Assembly: GCF_900095695.1 (NCBI RefSeq)
Contig: NZ_FMIQ01000027.1
Coordinates: 1 to 64,000, forward strand
Origin: Hafnia alvei
GTDB lineage: Bacteria; Pseudomonadota; Gammaproteobacteria; Enterobacterales; Enterobacteriaceae
DNA length: 64,000 nt
Direction of reading: 5' to 3'
Shown here: positions 34,332 through 43,049 of the stretch, piece after piece
Position numbering within the stretch: position 1 is the stretch's first letter
Layout of the letters: each line of letters opens with the position of its first letter
Notes under the pieces: model-generated
The model's input: the letters and a program-made list of their open reading frames with translations, nothing else
What the model was told of the DNA's origin: nothing
The model's database searches: none
Made by a program: the position numbers and the translations under genes

Positions 34332-35060
34332 ATGGATAATTTAAACCTAAACAAACATATTTCCGGTCAGTTTAACGCCGAGCTGGAGCACATCCGTACT
34401 CAGGTGATGACCATGGGTGGGATGGTTGAGCAGCAGCTTTCAGACGCGATTACCGCCATGCACAACCAAGACGGCGAGCTGGCTAAACGCGTTATTGAAG
34501 GCGATAAAAAAGTTAACATGATGGAAGTGGCGATCGATGAGGCCTGTGTGAAGATCATCGCTAAGCGCCAGCCCACTGCCAGTGACTTACGTTTGGTTAT
34601 GGCGATCATCAAAACGATCTCCGAATTAGAACGTATTGGCGACGTAGCCGATAAAATCTGCCGTACGGCGTTAGAGAAATTCTCTCATCAACATCAACCG
34701 CTGTTGGTTAGCCTAGAGTCTCTGGGCCGCCATACTGTACAGATGCTGCATGACGTGCTGGATGCGTTCGCCCGCATGGATCTGGACGAAGCAGTACGTA
34801 TTTATCGTGAAGATAAAAAAGTCGACCAGGAATATGAAGGCATTGTGCGTCAGCTGATGACCTACATGATGGAAGATACGCGCACCATTCCAAGCGTTCT
34901 CACCGCGCTGTTCTGTGCGCGCTCCATCGAGCGTATTGGTGACCGCTGTCAGAATATCTGTGAGTTTATTTTCTACTTCGTTAAAGGGCAGGATTTCCGC
35001 CACCTTGGCGGTGATGAGTTGGATCAGCTCTTGGCGAAGGATGGGAATAAGCCGACTTGA
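34332..35060 (+). CDS. phoU: Phosphate signalling protein PhoU
   Basis: A negative regulator connecting PstSCAB to PhoR, built of two three-helix bundles. It has 242 residues (E. coli 241). The two metal-binding-type helices [10 protein letters not shown] and [10 protein letters not shown] mark the repeated PhoU domains. It is the last gene of the pst operon. No simple terminator follows; instead a family 1 hairpin repeat begins 44 bp downstream. Confidence 0.97.
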   Translation: MDNLNLNKHISGQFNAELEHIRTQVMTMGGMVEQQLSDAITAMHNQDGELAKRVIEGDKKVNMMEVAIDEACVKIIAKRQPTASDLRLVMAIIKTISELERIGDVADKICRTALEKFSHQHQPLLVSLESLGRHTVQMLHDVLDAFARMDLDEAVRIYREDKKVDQEYEGIVRQLMTYMMEDTRTIPSVLTALFCARSIERIGDRCQNICEFIFYFVKGQDFRHLGGDELDQLLAKDGNKPT

Positions 35061-35103
35061 TGTAAGTGAGTGTGTAGATCGTACATATAAATGCGGTATA
35101 TGG

Positions 35104-35295
35104 TTTCGTTCGCCATTCTATAAGTAAGTTTCCATGAAACCACTGTTGTAGGCGAACGAGTTGGGTGCGCCAGCGCGCGCACCCAACACCCGCGCGCTCT
35201 TATCCGAGATGCCATTTCCGCTCCGGTTTGGTATCGCCCATCCAGGGCGCCCCAAACTCCGCCGGTACATCCCTGTACCGGCGGCTCTCCCTACC
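35104..35295 (+). repeat. Multi-hairpin intergenic repeat, family 1 copy B1
   Basis: Outer arms TCGTTCGCC (35106-35114) and GGCGAACGA (35151-35159) pair perfectly. The variable hairpin is 35160-35170 with 35177-35187 (11 bp, loop CAGCGC). The linker is GCGCTCTTATCCGAGATG (35194-35211). Nested stems are GTTTGG/CCAAAC (35226-35231, 35252-35257) around CGCCC/GGGCG. The last hairpin is GCCGGTAC/GTACCGGC (35261-35268, 35275-35282) with loop ATCCCT. Compared with copy A, the linker is the same while the stem sequences differ but remain complementary. It lies directly 3' of phoU, so it may act as an RNA 3' structure. Confidence 0.87.
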
Positions 35296-35365
35296 AAAAC
35301 TTAAACAATATAAAAGATAGGCAGGCAAAAATGTCTTTGTCTTGTTAGATGAAATGCATTTTAGA

Positions 35366-35551
35366 GCCGCCAGCAGGGATGCTGGTGGCAGGTCGAGGGC
35401 GTACAGGATGTACGCTCTGAGACCGGTCGGGCAAACGGCTCGGTAAAAAGCGCGTGAGTTGAGAGTCCCCGCGCAACGGGACTCTCATCGGACGCCTACG
35501 CCAGTGGCTTCATGGAGACGTCTATGCAGATAGGCGTACGAAACCTTTCAC
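35366..35551 (-). repeat. Multi-hairpin intergenic repeat, family 1 copy B2, inverted
   Basis: Read on the minus strand it has the same order as copies A and B1. The terminus GTGAAAGGTTTCG leads into outer arms TCGTACGCCTA (35531-35541) and TAGGCGTCCGA (35488-35498). The variable hairpin follows (35460-35469 with 35478-35487, 10 bp), then a linker with GCGCTTTTTACCGAG, an inner GCGTAC/GTACGC stem with loop ATCCT (35399-35415), and a final 9-position stem (35366-35374 with 35381-35389) with loop ATCCCT. It faces B1 tail to tail across about 70 bp, making a roughly 450-bp inverted pair. Confidence 0.85.
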
Positions 35552-35732
35552 TGTTTGAACATAGAAGGTTTCTTCGCCAGATCAAAATTCCACCCTCTTA
35601 AAACAAATTCATCTATCCATATCCTCTAATAGTATTTCCAGTTCTATGTGGGTTAAGCGTAATTTAATCCTGTCGCTAAAAATAAAGCCGCCAAAACATA
35701 CTTCTGGGCACAATACCTTTAGGAGCTTTTCC

Positions 35733-36566
35733 ATGAAGCAACGCGTTCTCGTTCTGTCCTTGTTAGCCAGCCTTTCCGCTGTTTCTGGTTTGGCTCACGC
35801 CGATAAACTCGATGATATTCAAAAAGCTGGCGTTGTACGTATCGCCGTTTTTGATAGCAATCCACCGTTTGGTTATGTCGATCCCCAAACCAAAAAGCTG
35901 GTGGGTTATGACGTAGACGTTGCCGATGCCATTGGTAAAGCGTTGGGGGTGAAAGTTGAACTGAGAGCCACTAACCCTGCTAACCGAATTCCACTGTTAG
36001 CGTCTAAAAAAGTCGATTTAATCGCTGCGAACTTCACCATTACGCCAGAACGTGCCAAAGAGGTGAATTTCAGCGTGCCGTATTTCCGTACGGGGCAAAA
36101 ATTCATTGCCCACAAAGGCGTGCTGAAACAGCCTGACGATATTGCCAAGCTGCGTATCGGCGCTGATAAAGGCACCGTGCAGGAAATTACGCTACGCGAT
36201 AAATACCCAACCGCTAAAGTGATCTCCTACGATGACACGCCGTTGGCGTTTGCTGCGCTGAGAAACGGCAACGTTCAGGCTATTACGCAAGACGATGCCA
36301 AATTGGTTGGGTTGTTAGCCAATGTGCCGGAAGCAGCAAAAGCTGATTTTGAAATATCACCTTTCAGCATCACCAAAGAGTATCAAGGCATTGGCTTGCC
36401 AAAAGGCGAAGATCGTCTGACGACTAAAGTGAATACCGTGCTGGAAGGTCTGGAGAAAGATGGTCAGGCCGAGAAGATTTACGATCGCTGGTTTGGCCCA
36501 GAAACAAAATCTGCCCAGCCACGTGGTGATTTTAAAATTGGCCCTGTTGATATCAGCAAGTCCTAA
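35733..36566 (+). CDS. Amino-acid-type ABC transporter periplasmic binding protein
   Basis: A family 3 solute-binding protein of 277 residues. It starts at 35733 behind an AGGAG site. The signal peptide is MKQRVLVLSLLASLSAVSGL with cleavage after AHA. Mature sequence features include VRIAVFDSNPPFGYVD, LVGYDVDVADAIGKALGV and DLIAANFTITPERAK, typical of polar amino acid receptors. The ligand is unknown. Two permease genes follow on the same strand, but no ATPase gene. Two tandem hairpins stand between it and the first permease. In E. coli K-12 this phoU-yieH interval holds bgl genes instead. Confidence 0.9.
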   Translation: MKQRVLVLSLLASLSAVSGLAHADKLDDIQKAGVVRIAVFDSNPPFGYVDPQTKKLVGYDVDVADAIGKALGVKVELRATNPANRIPLLASKKVDLIAANFTITPERAKEVNFSVPYFRTGQKFIAHKGVLKQPDDIAKLRIGADKGTVQEITLRDKYPTAKVISYDDTPLAFAALRNGNVQAITQDDAKLVGLLANVPEAAKADFEISPFSITKEYQGIGLPKGEDRLTTKVNTVLEGLEKDGQAEKIYDRWFGPETKSAQPRGDFKIGPVDISKS

Positions 36567-36581
36567 TCAATTCTGAATAAG

Positions 36582-36663
36582 TGCGGCCGCGCTGCTGTGT
36601 CTAGGCGTGGTCGCATTTCCCGTATGACTTGGAATAGCTGTTATCGAGGCAGCTATTCCAAGT
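36582..36663 (+). other. Tandem hairpins between binding-protein and permease genes
   Basis: The first is an 11-position stem with two G-U pairs (36582-36592 with 36605-36615). The second is a perfect 14-bp stem (36627-36640 with 36650-36663) with a 9-base loop. Neither has a U-run. Placed behind a periplasmic receptor gene, they probably protect the receptor mRNA from 3' exonucleases and lower permease expression, by analogy with malE-malF; this is inferred. Confidence 0.7.
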
Positions 36664-36690
36664 GGTTTGGGAATATCGCGATCGGTGAGC

Positions 36691-37434
36691 ATGATGAACG
36701 GACAATCTTTTTACGATGTAATTCTGGCACCGCAGTATCTGCATTGGCTGTGGTCTGGGTTTCTGATTACGCTGGTTATTTCTGCGTGTACGGTTGTTCT
36801 TGCTACCCTTCTTGGCCTGATATTAGCGGCGTTGCGTGATAGCCCACAGCGCTGGCTGAGTTTGCCCGTTGTGGCCTACAGCTCGGTTTTCCGCAACACG
36901 CCGCTGCTAGTTCAGCTCTTTTTCTGGTACTTCGGTGCAGGACAGCTTCTACCTTCCGCTGTGATGCAGTGGCTAAATACGCAGCATGAATGGACGATAG
37001 GTGGATGGACTCTCGCATGGCCGTCGTTCGAGTTTTTGGCCGGTTTAGTTGGCCTAACGCTGTATTCCGCAGCGTTTATTTCTGAAGAGATCCGCGCAGG
37101 AATTCGCGGTGTGGCAAGCGGGCAAAAACAGGCCTCGCAGGCGCTAGGACTAAGCCTCTGGCAAAGCATGCGTTATGTCGTGCTGCCGCAGGCGGTGAAG
37201 ATTGCTCTGCCACCGTTGTTAGGCCAGTACATGAATATCATCAAGAACTCGTCATTAACCATGGCCATCGGTGTGGCTGAGCTTTCGTATGCTTCACGGC
37301 AGGTGGAGACTGAAACGCTAAAAACATTCCAAGCGTTTGGCGTAGCGACCCTGTTGTACGTTTTAATTATTGCGCTGATGGAAGGCTGGGGAATGTGGTA
37401 TCAGCAGCGTCGACGGATGCAGGAGCGCTATTAG
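36691..37434 (+). CDS. Amino-acid ABC transporter permease, first subunit
   Basis: A HisM/GlnP-type inner-membrane permease, 247 residues from the ATG at 36691 (a second ATG follows immediately; a TTG at 36667 would add eight residues). About five hydrophobic helices are visible. SVFRNTPLLVQLFFWYF is the family N-terminal signature. The coupling loop is GQKQASQALGLSLWQSMRYVVLPQA, shown here in its conserved form. It ends 1 bp before the next permease, so the two are translationally coupled and likely form a heterodimer. Confidence 0.9.
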   Translation: MMNGQSFYDVILAPQYLHWLWSGFLITLVISACTVVLATLLGLILAALRDSPQRWLSLPVVAYSSVFRNTPLLVQLFFWYFGAGQLLPSAVMQWLNTQHEWTIGGWTLAWPSFEFLAGLVGLTLYSAAFISEEIRAGIRGVASGQKQASQALGLSLWQSMRYVVLPQAVKIALPPLLGQYMNIIKNSSLTMAIGVAELSYASRQVETETLKTFQAFGVATLLYVLIIALMEGWGMWYQQRRRMQERY

Positions 37435-37435
37435 A

Positions 37436-38170
37436 ATGGATTTCACCGTTATTCACGATAACCTCAGCTATCTGCTGTGGGGGCAGTTTCCTGATGGTCC
37501 CTTAGGGGGTGCCGCGTTAACGCTGGTGATAAGCCTGATTGCAGGGTTGATTTCTGCCGTGTTGGGCACGTTGTTGGGGATTTGTTTGGCGATGTCGCGC
37601 GGTTGGCTGGGCGCTGCCTTGGCAATGGTGCTGGGATTTTTTCGCGCTATTCCGGTTATCATGCTGATCTTCTGGACTTACTTCCTTCTCCCAATCGTAT
37701 TTGGCGTTGATATACCCGAGATCACCACGGTAGTTTGCGCGCTAGCATTGATCGCCTCAGCCTATCTGGCGCATGCCGTTGCGGCTGGTATACATGCTGT
37801 AGGGCGTGGACAATGGCAGGCAGGGCTTTCTCTGGGGTTAAATCGCTGGCAGGTTTTGGGTAATGTGGTGTTGCCTCAGGCGCTACGCATGATGGTGCCG
37901 TCTTTTATTAATCAATGGATTTCATTGATTAAGGATACTTCGCTGGCATATATCGTGGGCGTGAGTGAACTGACGTTCTTAGCTACGCAGGTTAACAACC
38001 GCAGCATGGTGTATCCGATGGAAGTGTTTATGTTTGTAGCGGGTGTCTATTTCGTGATGTGTCTTGCGCTAGATGTGGCTGCCAACCAGCTGAGCCGGCG
38101 TTTTACGTCGCAAAATATCGTGGTAAAACGCCGCTGGTGGCAGTTGAAACCTGCGTTACCTGCAAGCTAA
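37436..38170 (+). CDS. Amino-acid ABC transporter permease, second subunit
   Basis: A 244-residue HisM/GlnP-type permease with the signature FFRAIPVIMLIFW and the coupling loop GRGQWQAGLSLGLNRWQVLGN followed by VVLPQALR. It pairs with the preceding permease. Downstream the next gene (yieH) is on the opposite strand, its stop codon 3 bp away. The operon therefore ends here without an ATP-binding subunit, which must come from another locus or be shared with another transporter. Confidence 0.9.
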   Translation: MDFTVIHDNLSYLLWGQFPDGPLGGAALTLVISLIAGLISAVLGTLLGICLAMSRGWLGAALAMVLGFFRAIPVIMLIFWTYFLLPIVFGVDIPEITTVVCALALIASAYLAHAVAAGIHAVGRGQWQAGLSLGLNRWQVLGNVVLPQALRMMVPSFINQWISLIKDTSLAYIVGVSELTFLATQVNNRSMVYPMEVFMFVAGVYFVMCLALDVAANQLSRRFTSQNIVVKRRWWQLKPALPAS

Positions 38171-38172
38171 AA

Positions 38173-38838
38173 CTATTTGGTCAGCGACCAACCACGTTCA
38201 CGCCATAACTCTGGCAATACGCTGAGATCGTCAAAAGAGGTCACCAGCGGATGCTCAATAACTGGATTATGTGCGTCGCCGCAGTAGTAGAACACTGGGA
38301 TACCGGCGGCAATGCCCGATTTCACGCCTGATGGTGAATCATCCACTAAAATACACTCTTTAATATCTACGCCCATCTCTTTGGCTGCGTGGAACATCAG
38401 GTCTGGGTCGGGCTTCCAGCTCTGGATATCGTAGCCGCTGTAGAGTCGGTCACCAAAATAGTTGAGCATTCCGGTTGAACCCAATGAGTTTTGCATTTTG
38501 CTGACAGGTCCGTTGGACGTGGTGCACATGGGAACCGTTATCTGTGACAGCAACGATTCTGCATGGGGAATCGATTTCAGTTCGGTGGCAAACAGACGGG
38601 CGACCTCATCGCGGTAAATTTGCTCCATTTCATCACGCTCGGACTCAAAAGCATGTTCTTGTTTGATGCGCTCGATGATCTCGTACAGCTTAACGCCTTT
38701 GAATTCCTTGAAAACGCGATCCAATGACAGATGTACCCCGTAGTGGGCGAACATATGAACGTAAGCTTTGCTGCACAGGTATTCACTGTCGACCAGCGTG
38801 CCGTCACAGTCGAAGAAAATACAATTGATAGATGTCAT
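38173..38838 (-). CDS. yieH: HAD phosphatase YieH (6-phosphogluconate phosphatase)
   Basis: A haloacid-dehalogenase hydrolase of 221 residues, as in E. coli, where the enzyme dephosphorylates 6-phosphogluconate and related compounds. Motif I with the nucleophile is FFDCDGTLVDSE (about 8-19), motif II TTSNGP, motif III lysine in SWKPDPDLM, and motif IV ILVDDSPSG. It is convergent with the ABC permease operon. Confidence 0.93.
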   Translation of the reverse strand: MTSINCIFFDCDGTLVDSEYLCSKAYVHMFAHYGVHLSLDRVFKEFKGVKLYEIIERIKQEHAFESERDEMEQIYRDEVARLFATELKSIPHAESLLSQITVPMCTTSNGPVSKMQNSLGSTGMLNYFGDRLYSGYDIQSWKPDPDLMFHAAKEMGVDIKECILVDDSPSGVKSGIAAGIPVFYYCGDAHNPVIEHPLVTSFDDLSVLPELWRERGWSLTK

Positions 38839-38909
38839 TGGGCTTCCTTGTTTTTCATGGCAAACGGCAGCCTAGCGCTGCCGTCGTCAGAGATAAACCA
38901 GTGCCCAGT

Positions 38910-40685
38910 TTAATCACTTAAGGCAGAAAAGCGAGTCTCAGTAAATGCGAAGCGATCGACATCAAATAGCCCTAAGCTGGTTAATTTCAATGAGGGGATG
39001 ACCGGCAATGACAAAAATGCCATCTGAATAAACGGTTCATTTAGCGTCACACCACAGAGGCGACAGGCATTTTTCAGATGGGTGATATCATCGGCGATCT
39101 CTGCCGCAGGTTTGTCACTCATCAAGCCTGCAATAGGCAGCGAAAGATGGCTTTTCACCTCACCTTCATCGACAACGCATAAGCCCCCACCCTGTGAAAT
39201 CAACTGATTAACGGCGATAGCCATATCGCGCGCATGATGACCGATCACCACGATATTATGGCTATCATGGCTTACGGTTGCTGCCATGGCCCCGCGTATA
39301 AGACCAAAGTTTTGCAGCAAACCTAAAGCGGGGGGTTTTTGATGACCGTAACGTTCCATGACCGCAATTTTGCATACGTCGTCGTGATCGAAACGCTCGC
39401 CCTGCCAAATAACGGGCAGTTCACAGGTAATCAGTTCATTTGGGATCACCTGTATTGCCCGATAGCGTTCGCCGATTTCCAATGGAAGCGTTAGTGCAGA
39501 TTCATCAACCGGCGTGCGTTGAATAGTATTTTGCGTCGGTGGCTGGGTTTGCTGGTAACGCTGTTCGCTGGTTGCTGTGAGTTGTTGGCCATCAACCCGC
39601 TTTCCTCCGGCAATGACCTGCTGAATTTCAACTTGTTGTACATCATTGAGTATCACGATATCCGCTCTTTTACCTGGGGCAATAAGACCCAGACGTTTTA
39701 AGCCGAAATGCCGTGCTGGAGACCAGCTTGCGACGCGGTAGGCAACGTGAACCGGTATGCCATGCTGATTGATTAGGCGATGAATGAGGGCGTTGATATG
39801 GCCTTCATGCGCAATTTCCCACGGATTACGATCGTCGGTACAGAGCATGCATTGTGGGCTACTGAACTCATTAATCAGCGGCGCTAGCGTATCCAGATTG
39901 CGCGCAGCGGAGCCTTCTCGCATCATGAGCGCCATACCCAGAGACAGTTTTTCGCGCCCTTCCTGCAGCAGTAGAGTTTCGTGGCAGTTTTCTACGCCTG
40001 CCGCTAGATACCCGTTAAGGTCTTTGCCGCTGAGCATGGGGCTATGGCCATCAAGGGTTAAATGGCGAAAGGCGTCCAGTTTGTCCATGATGTCGCCGTC
40101 TCCAGCAATAACGCCGGGAAAGTTCATCATTTCCGCCAGCCCAAGGACGTGCGAATGATCGCGGTATTTCAGCATTTCATCTAAAGGAAACTCGGCTCCG
40201 TTGATGTCGCTTCCCGCAAGCGCTGGTACGCATGAGCTGATTTGTACGAACTGATTTTGTTGAGCCTGTTCCGCACAGCGTAAAAACCATTCCAACCCTT
40301 GCTTACCCATCACGTTCACAATCTCATGAGGATCGCAGACGATGCTGGTGACGCCCAGCGGTAAGGTTGCGCTTTCAAACGTTATTGGCGTCATCATGCT
40401 AGATTCAATATGCAGGTGAGAATCAATAAATCCCGGTACCGCAATAGCGTTATTGGCGTCAATCCGGCGATGGGCTACGGCACCTGCATAGGCGGGGCCG
40501 ACGCCGGCAATATTTGCACCGCAAATGACGATCGGACCCAGCAGTTCGCCACCGTTTATCAGATCGAGAATGCGAACATTGTCAATAATGCAGTCAGCTG
40601 CTTCATCGCCGCGTGAAACGGCCAGAAGGCGGATCATTTCTTCACGCGAAAGCGATTGCGTATGCTTATTATTTATTCCTTCCAT
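38910..40685 (-). CDS. ade: Adenine deaminase Ade
   Basis: Converts adenine to hypoxanthine and ammonia; a metal-dependent amidohydrolase. It has 591 residues (E. coli Ade 588). Metal-binding blocks are [16 protein letters not shown] (about 98-113), [11 protein letters not shown], and the late [14 protein letters not shown]. The C-terminal domain has [15 protein letters not shown]. It is divergent from adeP across a 219-bp gap, pairing uptake with deamination; in E. coli K-12 ade (yicP) is at another locus. Confidence 0.95.
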   Translation of the reverse strand: MEGINNKHTQSLSREEMIRLLAVSRGDEAADCIIDNVRILDLINGGELLGPIVICGANIAGVGPAYAGAVAHRRIDANNAIAVPGFIDSHLHIESSMMTPITFESATLPLGVTSIVCDPHEIVNVMGKQGLEWFLRCAEQAQQNQFVQISSCVPALAGSDINGAEFPLDEMLKYRDHSHVLGLAEMMNFPGVIAGDGDIMDKLDAFRHLTLDGHSPMLSGKDLNGYLAAGVENCHETLLLQEGREKLSLGMALMMREGSAARNLDTLAPLINEFSSPQCMLCTDDRNPWEIAHEGHINALIHRLINQHGIPVHVAYRVASWSPARHFGLKRLGLIAPGKRADIVILNDVQQVEIQQVIAGGKRVDGQQLTATSEQRYQQTQPPTQNTIQRTPVDESALTLPLEIGERYRAIQVIPNELITCELPVIWQGERFDHDDVCKIAVMERYGHQKPPALGLLQNFGLIRGAMAATVSHDSHNIVVIGHHARDMAIAVNQLISQGGGLCVVDEGEVKSHLSLPIAGLMSDKPAAEIADDITHLKNACRLCGVTLNEPFIQMAFLSLPVIPSLKLTSLGLFDVDRFAFTETRFSALSD

Positions 40686-40904
40686 GTTAATTTCCGCTCC
40701 TTGAAATTGTTTTTATCATATTGATATTAATCTGTTTTTATTTATATAAACGCATTATATGAGAGCCTAAATAGGTCTACGTGACACCGCTCACTAAAAT
40801 GACGAGTAAAAAAACATCTAGAAATCTGTGTGACGGGGATCATTATTTAGCTCTTTTGGTATAGGATACTCTCCCAAAGCCAATATCCATCCGGATTTAA
40901 TAGA
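40686..40904. promoter_or_regulatory. Divergent ade/adeP control region
   Basis: A 219-bp A/T-rich gap with no gene must contain both promoters. A weak -10, TAGGAT, lies at about 40863-40868 on the plus strand for adeP. I looked for a PurR operator and for a purine riboswitch fold and saw neither. Confidence 0.4.
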
Positions 40905-42242
40905 ATGAATAATTCAACTTCAAACTCTGCTCAAGGGCAGGGGCTGTTTGAGCGTGTCTTCAAATTGCAGGAGCATGGCACCACCGCAAGGACTGAGGTG
41001 ATCGCCGGTATCACCACGTTTTTGACTATGGTGTATATCGTCTTCGTCAACCCGCAAATCCTCGGCGCTGCCGGCATGGATACACAGGCTGTATTCGTTA
41101 CCACCTGTCTGATCGCTGCTTTCGGTAGTATCTTCATGGGCCTGCTGGCTAACCTACCGGTAGCGCTGGCTCCTGCTATGGGGCTGAATGCCTTCTTTGC
41201 CTTTGTCGTCGTTGGCGCTATGGGGCTGACATGGCAGGTTGGTATGGGCGCTATTTTCTGGGGTGCCGTTGGCCTGTTGCTGCTGACTATTTTCCGCATC
41301 CGTTACTGGATGATTGCGAATATCCCAATGAGCCTGCGCGTGGGTATCACCAGCGGTATTGGTTTGTTTATCGCGATGATGGGCCTGAAAAATGCCGGGA
41401 TCGTTGTGCCGAACAAAGATACGTTGGTTGCCGTTGGAAATCTGACCTCTCACAGCGTTTTGCTGGGGGCTTTGGGTTTCTTTATCATCGCGATTTTGTC
41501 ATCCCGTAGCTTCCATGCCGCCGTGTTGGTATCCATCGTGGTGACTACGCTTATCGGCTGGGCACTGGGCGATGTGCAGTATTCCGGTTTGTTCTCCATG
41601 CCGCCGAACGTGACCAGCGTCGTAGGTCAGGTTGATTTATCTGGGGCGTTAAACATCGGTCTGGCTGGCGTGATTTTCTCCTTCATGCTGGTAAACCTGT
41701 TTGACTCATCAGGCACATTGATTGGTGTAACGGATAAAGCAGGGCTGGCAGATAAGAGCGGTAAATTCCCGCGCATGAAACAGGCGTTGTATGTCGATAG
41801 CATCAGCTCCGTCGTAGGTTCTTTTATTGGTACGTCATCGGTGACGGCTTATATCGAAAGTACCTCTGGAGTTTCCGTGGGCGGGCGTACAGGCTTAACT
41901 GCGGTAGTCGTGGGCATTCTGTTCCTGCTGGTGATTTTCCTTTCGCCGCTGGCGGGAATGGTTCCTGCTTATGCTGCGGCAGGCGCGCTGATTTATGTGG
42001 GCGTATTGATGACGTCTAGCCTGTCTCGCGTGAAGTGGGATGATTTGACTGAAGCCGTACCGGCGTTTATCACCGCGGTCATGATGCCGTTTAGCTTCTC
42101 GATCACGGAAGGTATCGCGCTTGGCTTTATCTCTTACTGCATTATGAAGTTAGGCACCGGCCGCTGGCGTGAAATCAGCCCATGCGTGGTAATTGTGGCG
42201 CTGCTGTTTGTGCTGAAGATTGTATTTGTTGATGCGCATTAA
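40905..42242 (+). CDS. adeP: Adenine permease AdeP (PurP), NCS2/AzgA-type
   Basis: A proton-coupled adenine importer of 445 residues, the same length as E. coli AdeP (YieG). Roughly twelve or more hydrophobic segments are visible. Family blocks include EHGTTARTEVIAGITTF, ALAPAMGLNAFFAF, NLFDSSGTLIGVTDKAGL and GTSSVTAYIESTSGVSVGGR. It is divergent from ade, so imported adenine can be deaminated at once. A large branched terminator follows. Confidence 0.95.
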   Translation: MNNSTSNSAQGQGLFERVFKLQEHGTTARTEVIAGITTFLTMVYIVFVNPQILGAAGMDTQAVFVTTCLIAAFGSIFMGLLANLPVALAPAMGLNAFFAFVVVGAMGLTWQVGMGAIFWGAVGLLLLTIFRIRYWMIANIPMSLRVGITSGIGLFIAMMGLKNAGIVVPNKDTLVAVGNLTSHSVLLGALGFFIIAILSSRSFHAAVLVSIVVTTLIGWALGDVQYSGLFSMPPNVTSVVGQVDLSGALNIGLAGVIFSFMLVNLFDSSGTLIGVTDKAGLADKSGKFPRMKQALYVDSISSVVGSFIGTSSVTAYIESTSGVSVGGRTGLTAVVVGILFLLVIFLSPLAGMVPAYAAAGALIYVGVLMTSSLSRVKWDDLTEAVPAFITAVMMPFSFSITEGIALGFISYCIMKLGTGRWREISPCVVIVALLFVLKIVFVDAH

Positions 42243-42250
42243 TCGCGGTT

Positions 42251-42326
42251 AAGCCCCTTCTGACATCCCGTTTGCTGGGATTATTAGCCTCTCTCTTCTC
42301 AGAGAGAGGCTGGGAAGGGGTTTTTT
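42251..42326 (+). terminator. Branched terminator after adeP
   Basis: A three-way structure: closing stem CCCCTTC (42254-42260) with GAAGGGG (42314-42320), enclosing ATCCC/GGGAT (42265-42269, 42277-42281) and a perfect 10-bp stem (42286-42295 with 42302-42311). Six T follow. It lies between adeP and convergent yieF; the T-run serves the adeP direction. Confidence 0.85.
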
Positions 42327-42383
42327 AGTTCTGCTTACCCATTCACTTCTCTATCAATCAATTCTCTATCAATAACTTATCTA

Positions 42384-42950
42384 TCAACCGACGCGGCGTA
42401 CATAATCTGCAAATGCAGACAGCTGTTTGCCTAAGAACTCAATGGTTGAAGCATCCGTTAATGTGCCCTTCTGTTCATCCACTTTGCTCTGGATCACGCC
42501 GCCCATAAACTCAGGTTTATTCATCACCTGAGAGTCTAAGAATACCAAAATCTGGCGCAGATGATACTGGCAGCGTGCACCGCCAACCGGCCCCATTGAG
42601 CTGGTCTGGATTGCCACAGGCTTTCCAGCTAACGGTTGATTTGGCAGACGAGAGATCCAATCGATAGCGTTTTTCAGGCCACCCGGAACAGAGTAGTTAT
42701 ATTCGGGGGTGACGATGATTACGCCATCAGCCTGACGAATTTGCTCGGCAATCGCCTCAATTTGAGCAGGGAAGCCTTCATCCTGTTGGCGATCTGCGTC
42801 ATAGAGAGGGATATCGCGAATAGAGGGTAAAGCTTCAATGGTTACGCCTTCAGGCGCTAAGCCGGGCAGAGCATTGGCGACGATCCCATTGTAGGAACCT
42901 TTACGTAGGCTACCGAGTAAAGTGACAATTTTCAGTGGTTTATCTGACAT
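42384..42950 (-). CDS. yieF: NADPH-dependent FMN reductase YieF (ChrR)
   Basis: A soluble flavoprotein of 188 residues, as in E. coli, that reduces quinones and chromate by two-electron transfer and limits oxidative stress. The FMN phosphate loop is GSLRKGSYN (about 13-21). The flavin-ring segment is PEYNYSVPGGLKNAIDW. SSMGPVGGARCQYHLRQ is a further conserved block. It is followed downstream by adeP's terminator on the other strand. Confidence 0.94.
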   Translation of the reverse strand: MSDKPLKIVTLLGSLRKGSYNGIVANALPGLAPEGVTIEALPSIRDIPLYDADRQQDEGFPAQIEAIAEQIRQADGVIIVTPEYNYSVPGGLKNAIDWISRLPNQPLAGKPVAIQTSSMGPVGGARCQYHLRQILVFLDSQVMNKPEFMGGVIQSKVDEQKGTLTDASTIEFLGKQLSAFADYVRRVG

Positions 42951-43049
42951 AAGTTCTCCATTTCTTGATGTAATTTAACCGGATATGTAGAACTCATCTT
43001 AGATCAATAATCAATCATAGAGTAGATAAGTTGTTATCAGACTTATCAT

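Noticed and set aside
35646..35732. N-terminal extension of the ABC binding protein
   Set aside because: The signal peptide starts at the ATG 35733 behind AGGAG; the extension would mask it.
40686..40904. PurR operator or purine riboswitch controlling ade/adeP
   Set aside because: No match to the PurR consensus and no three-stem purine aptamer core was seen.
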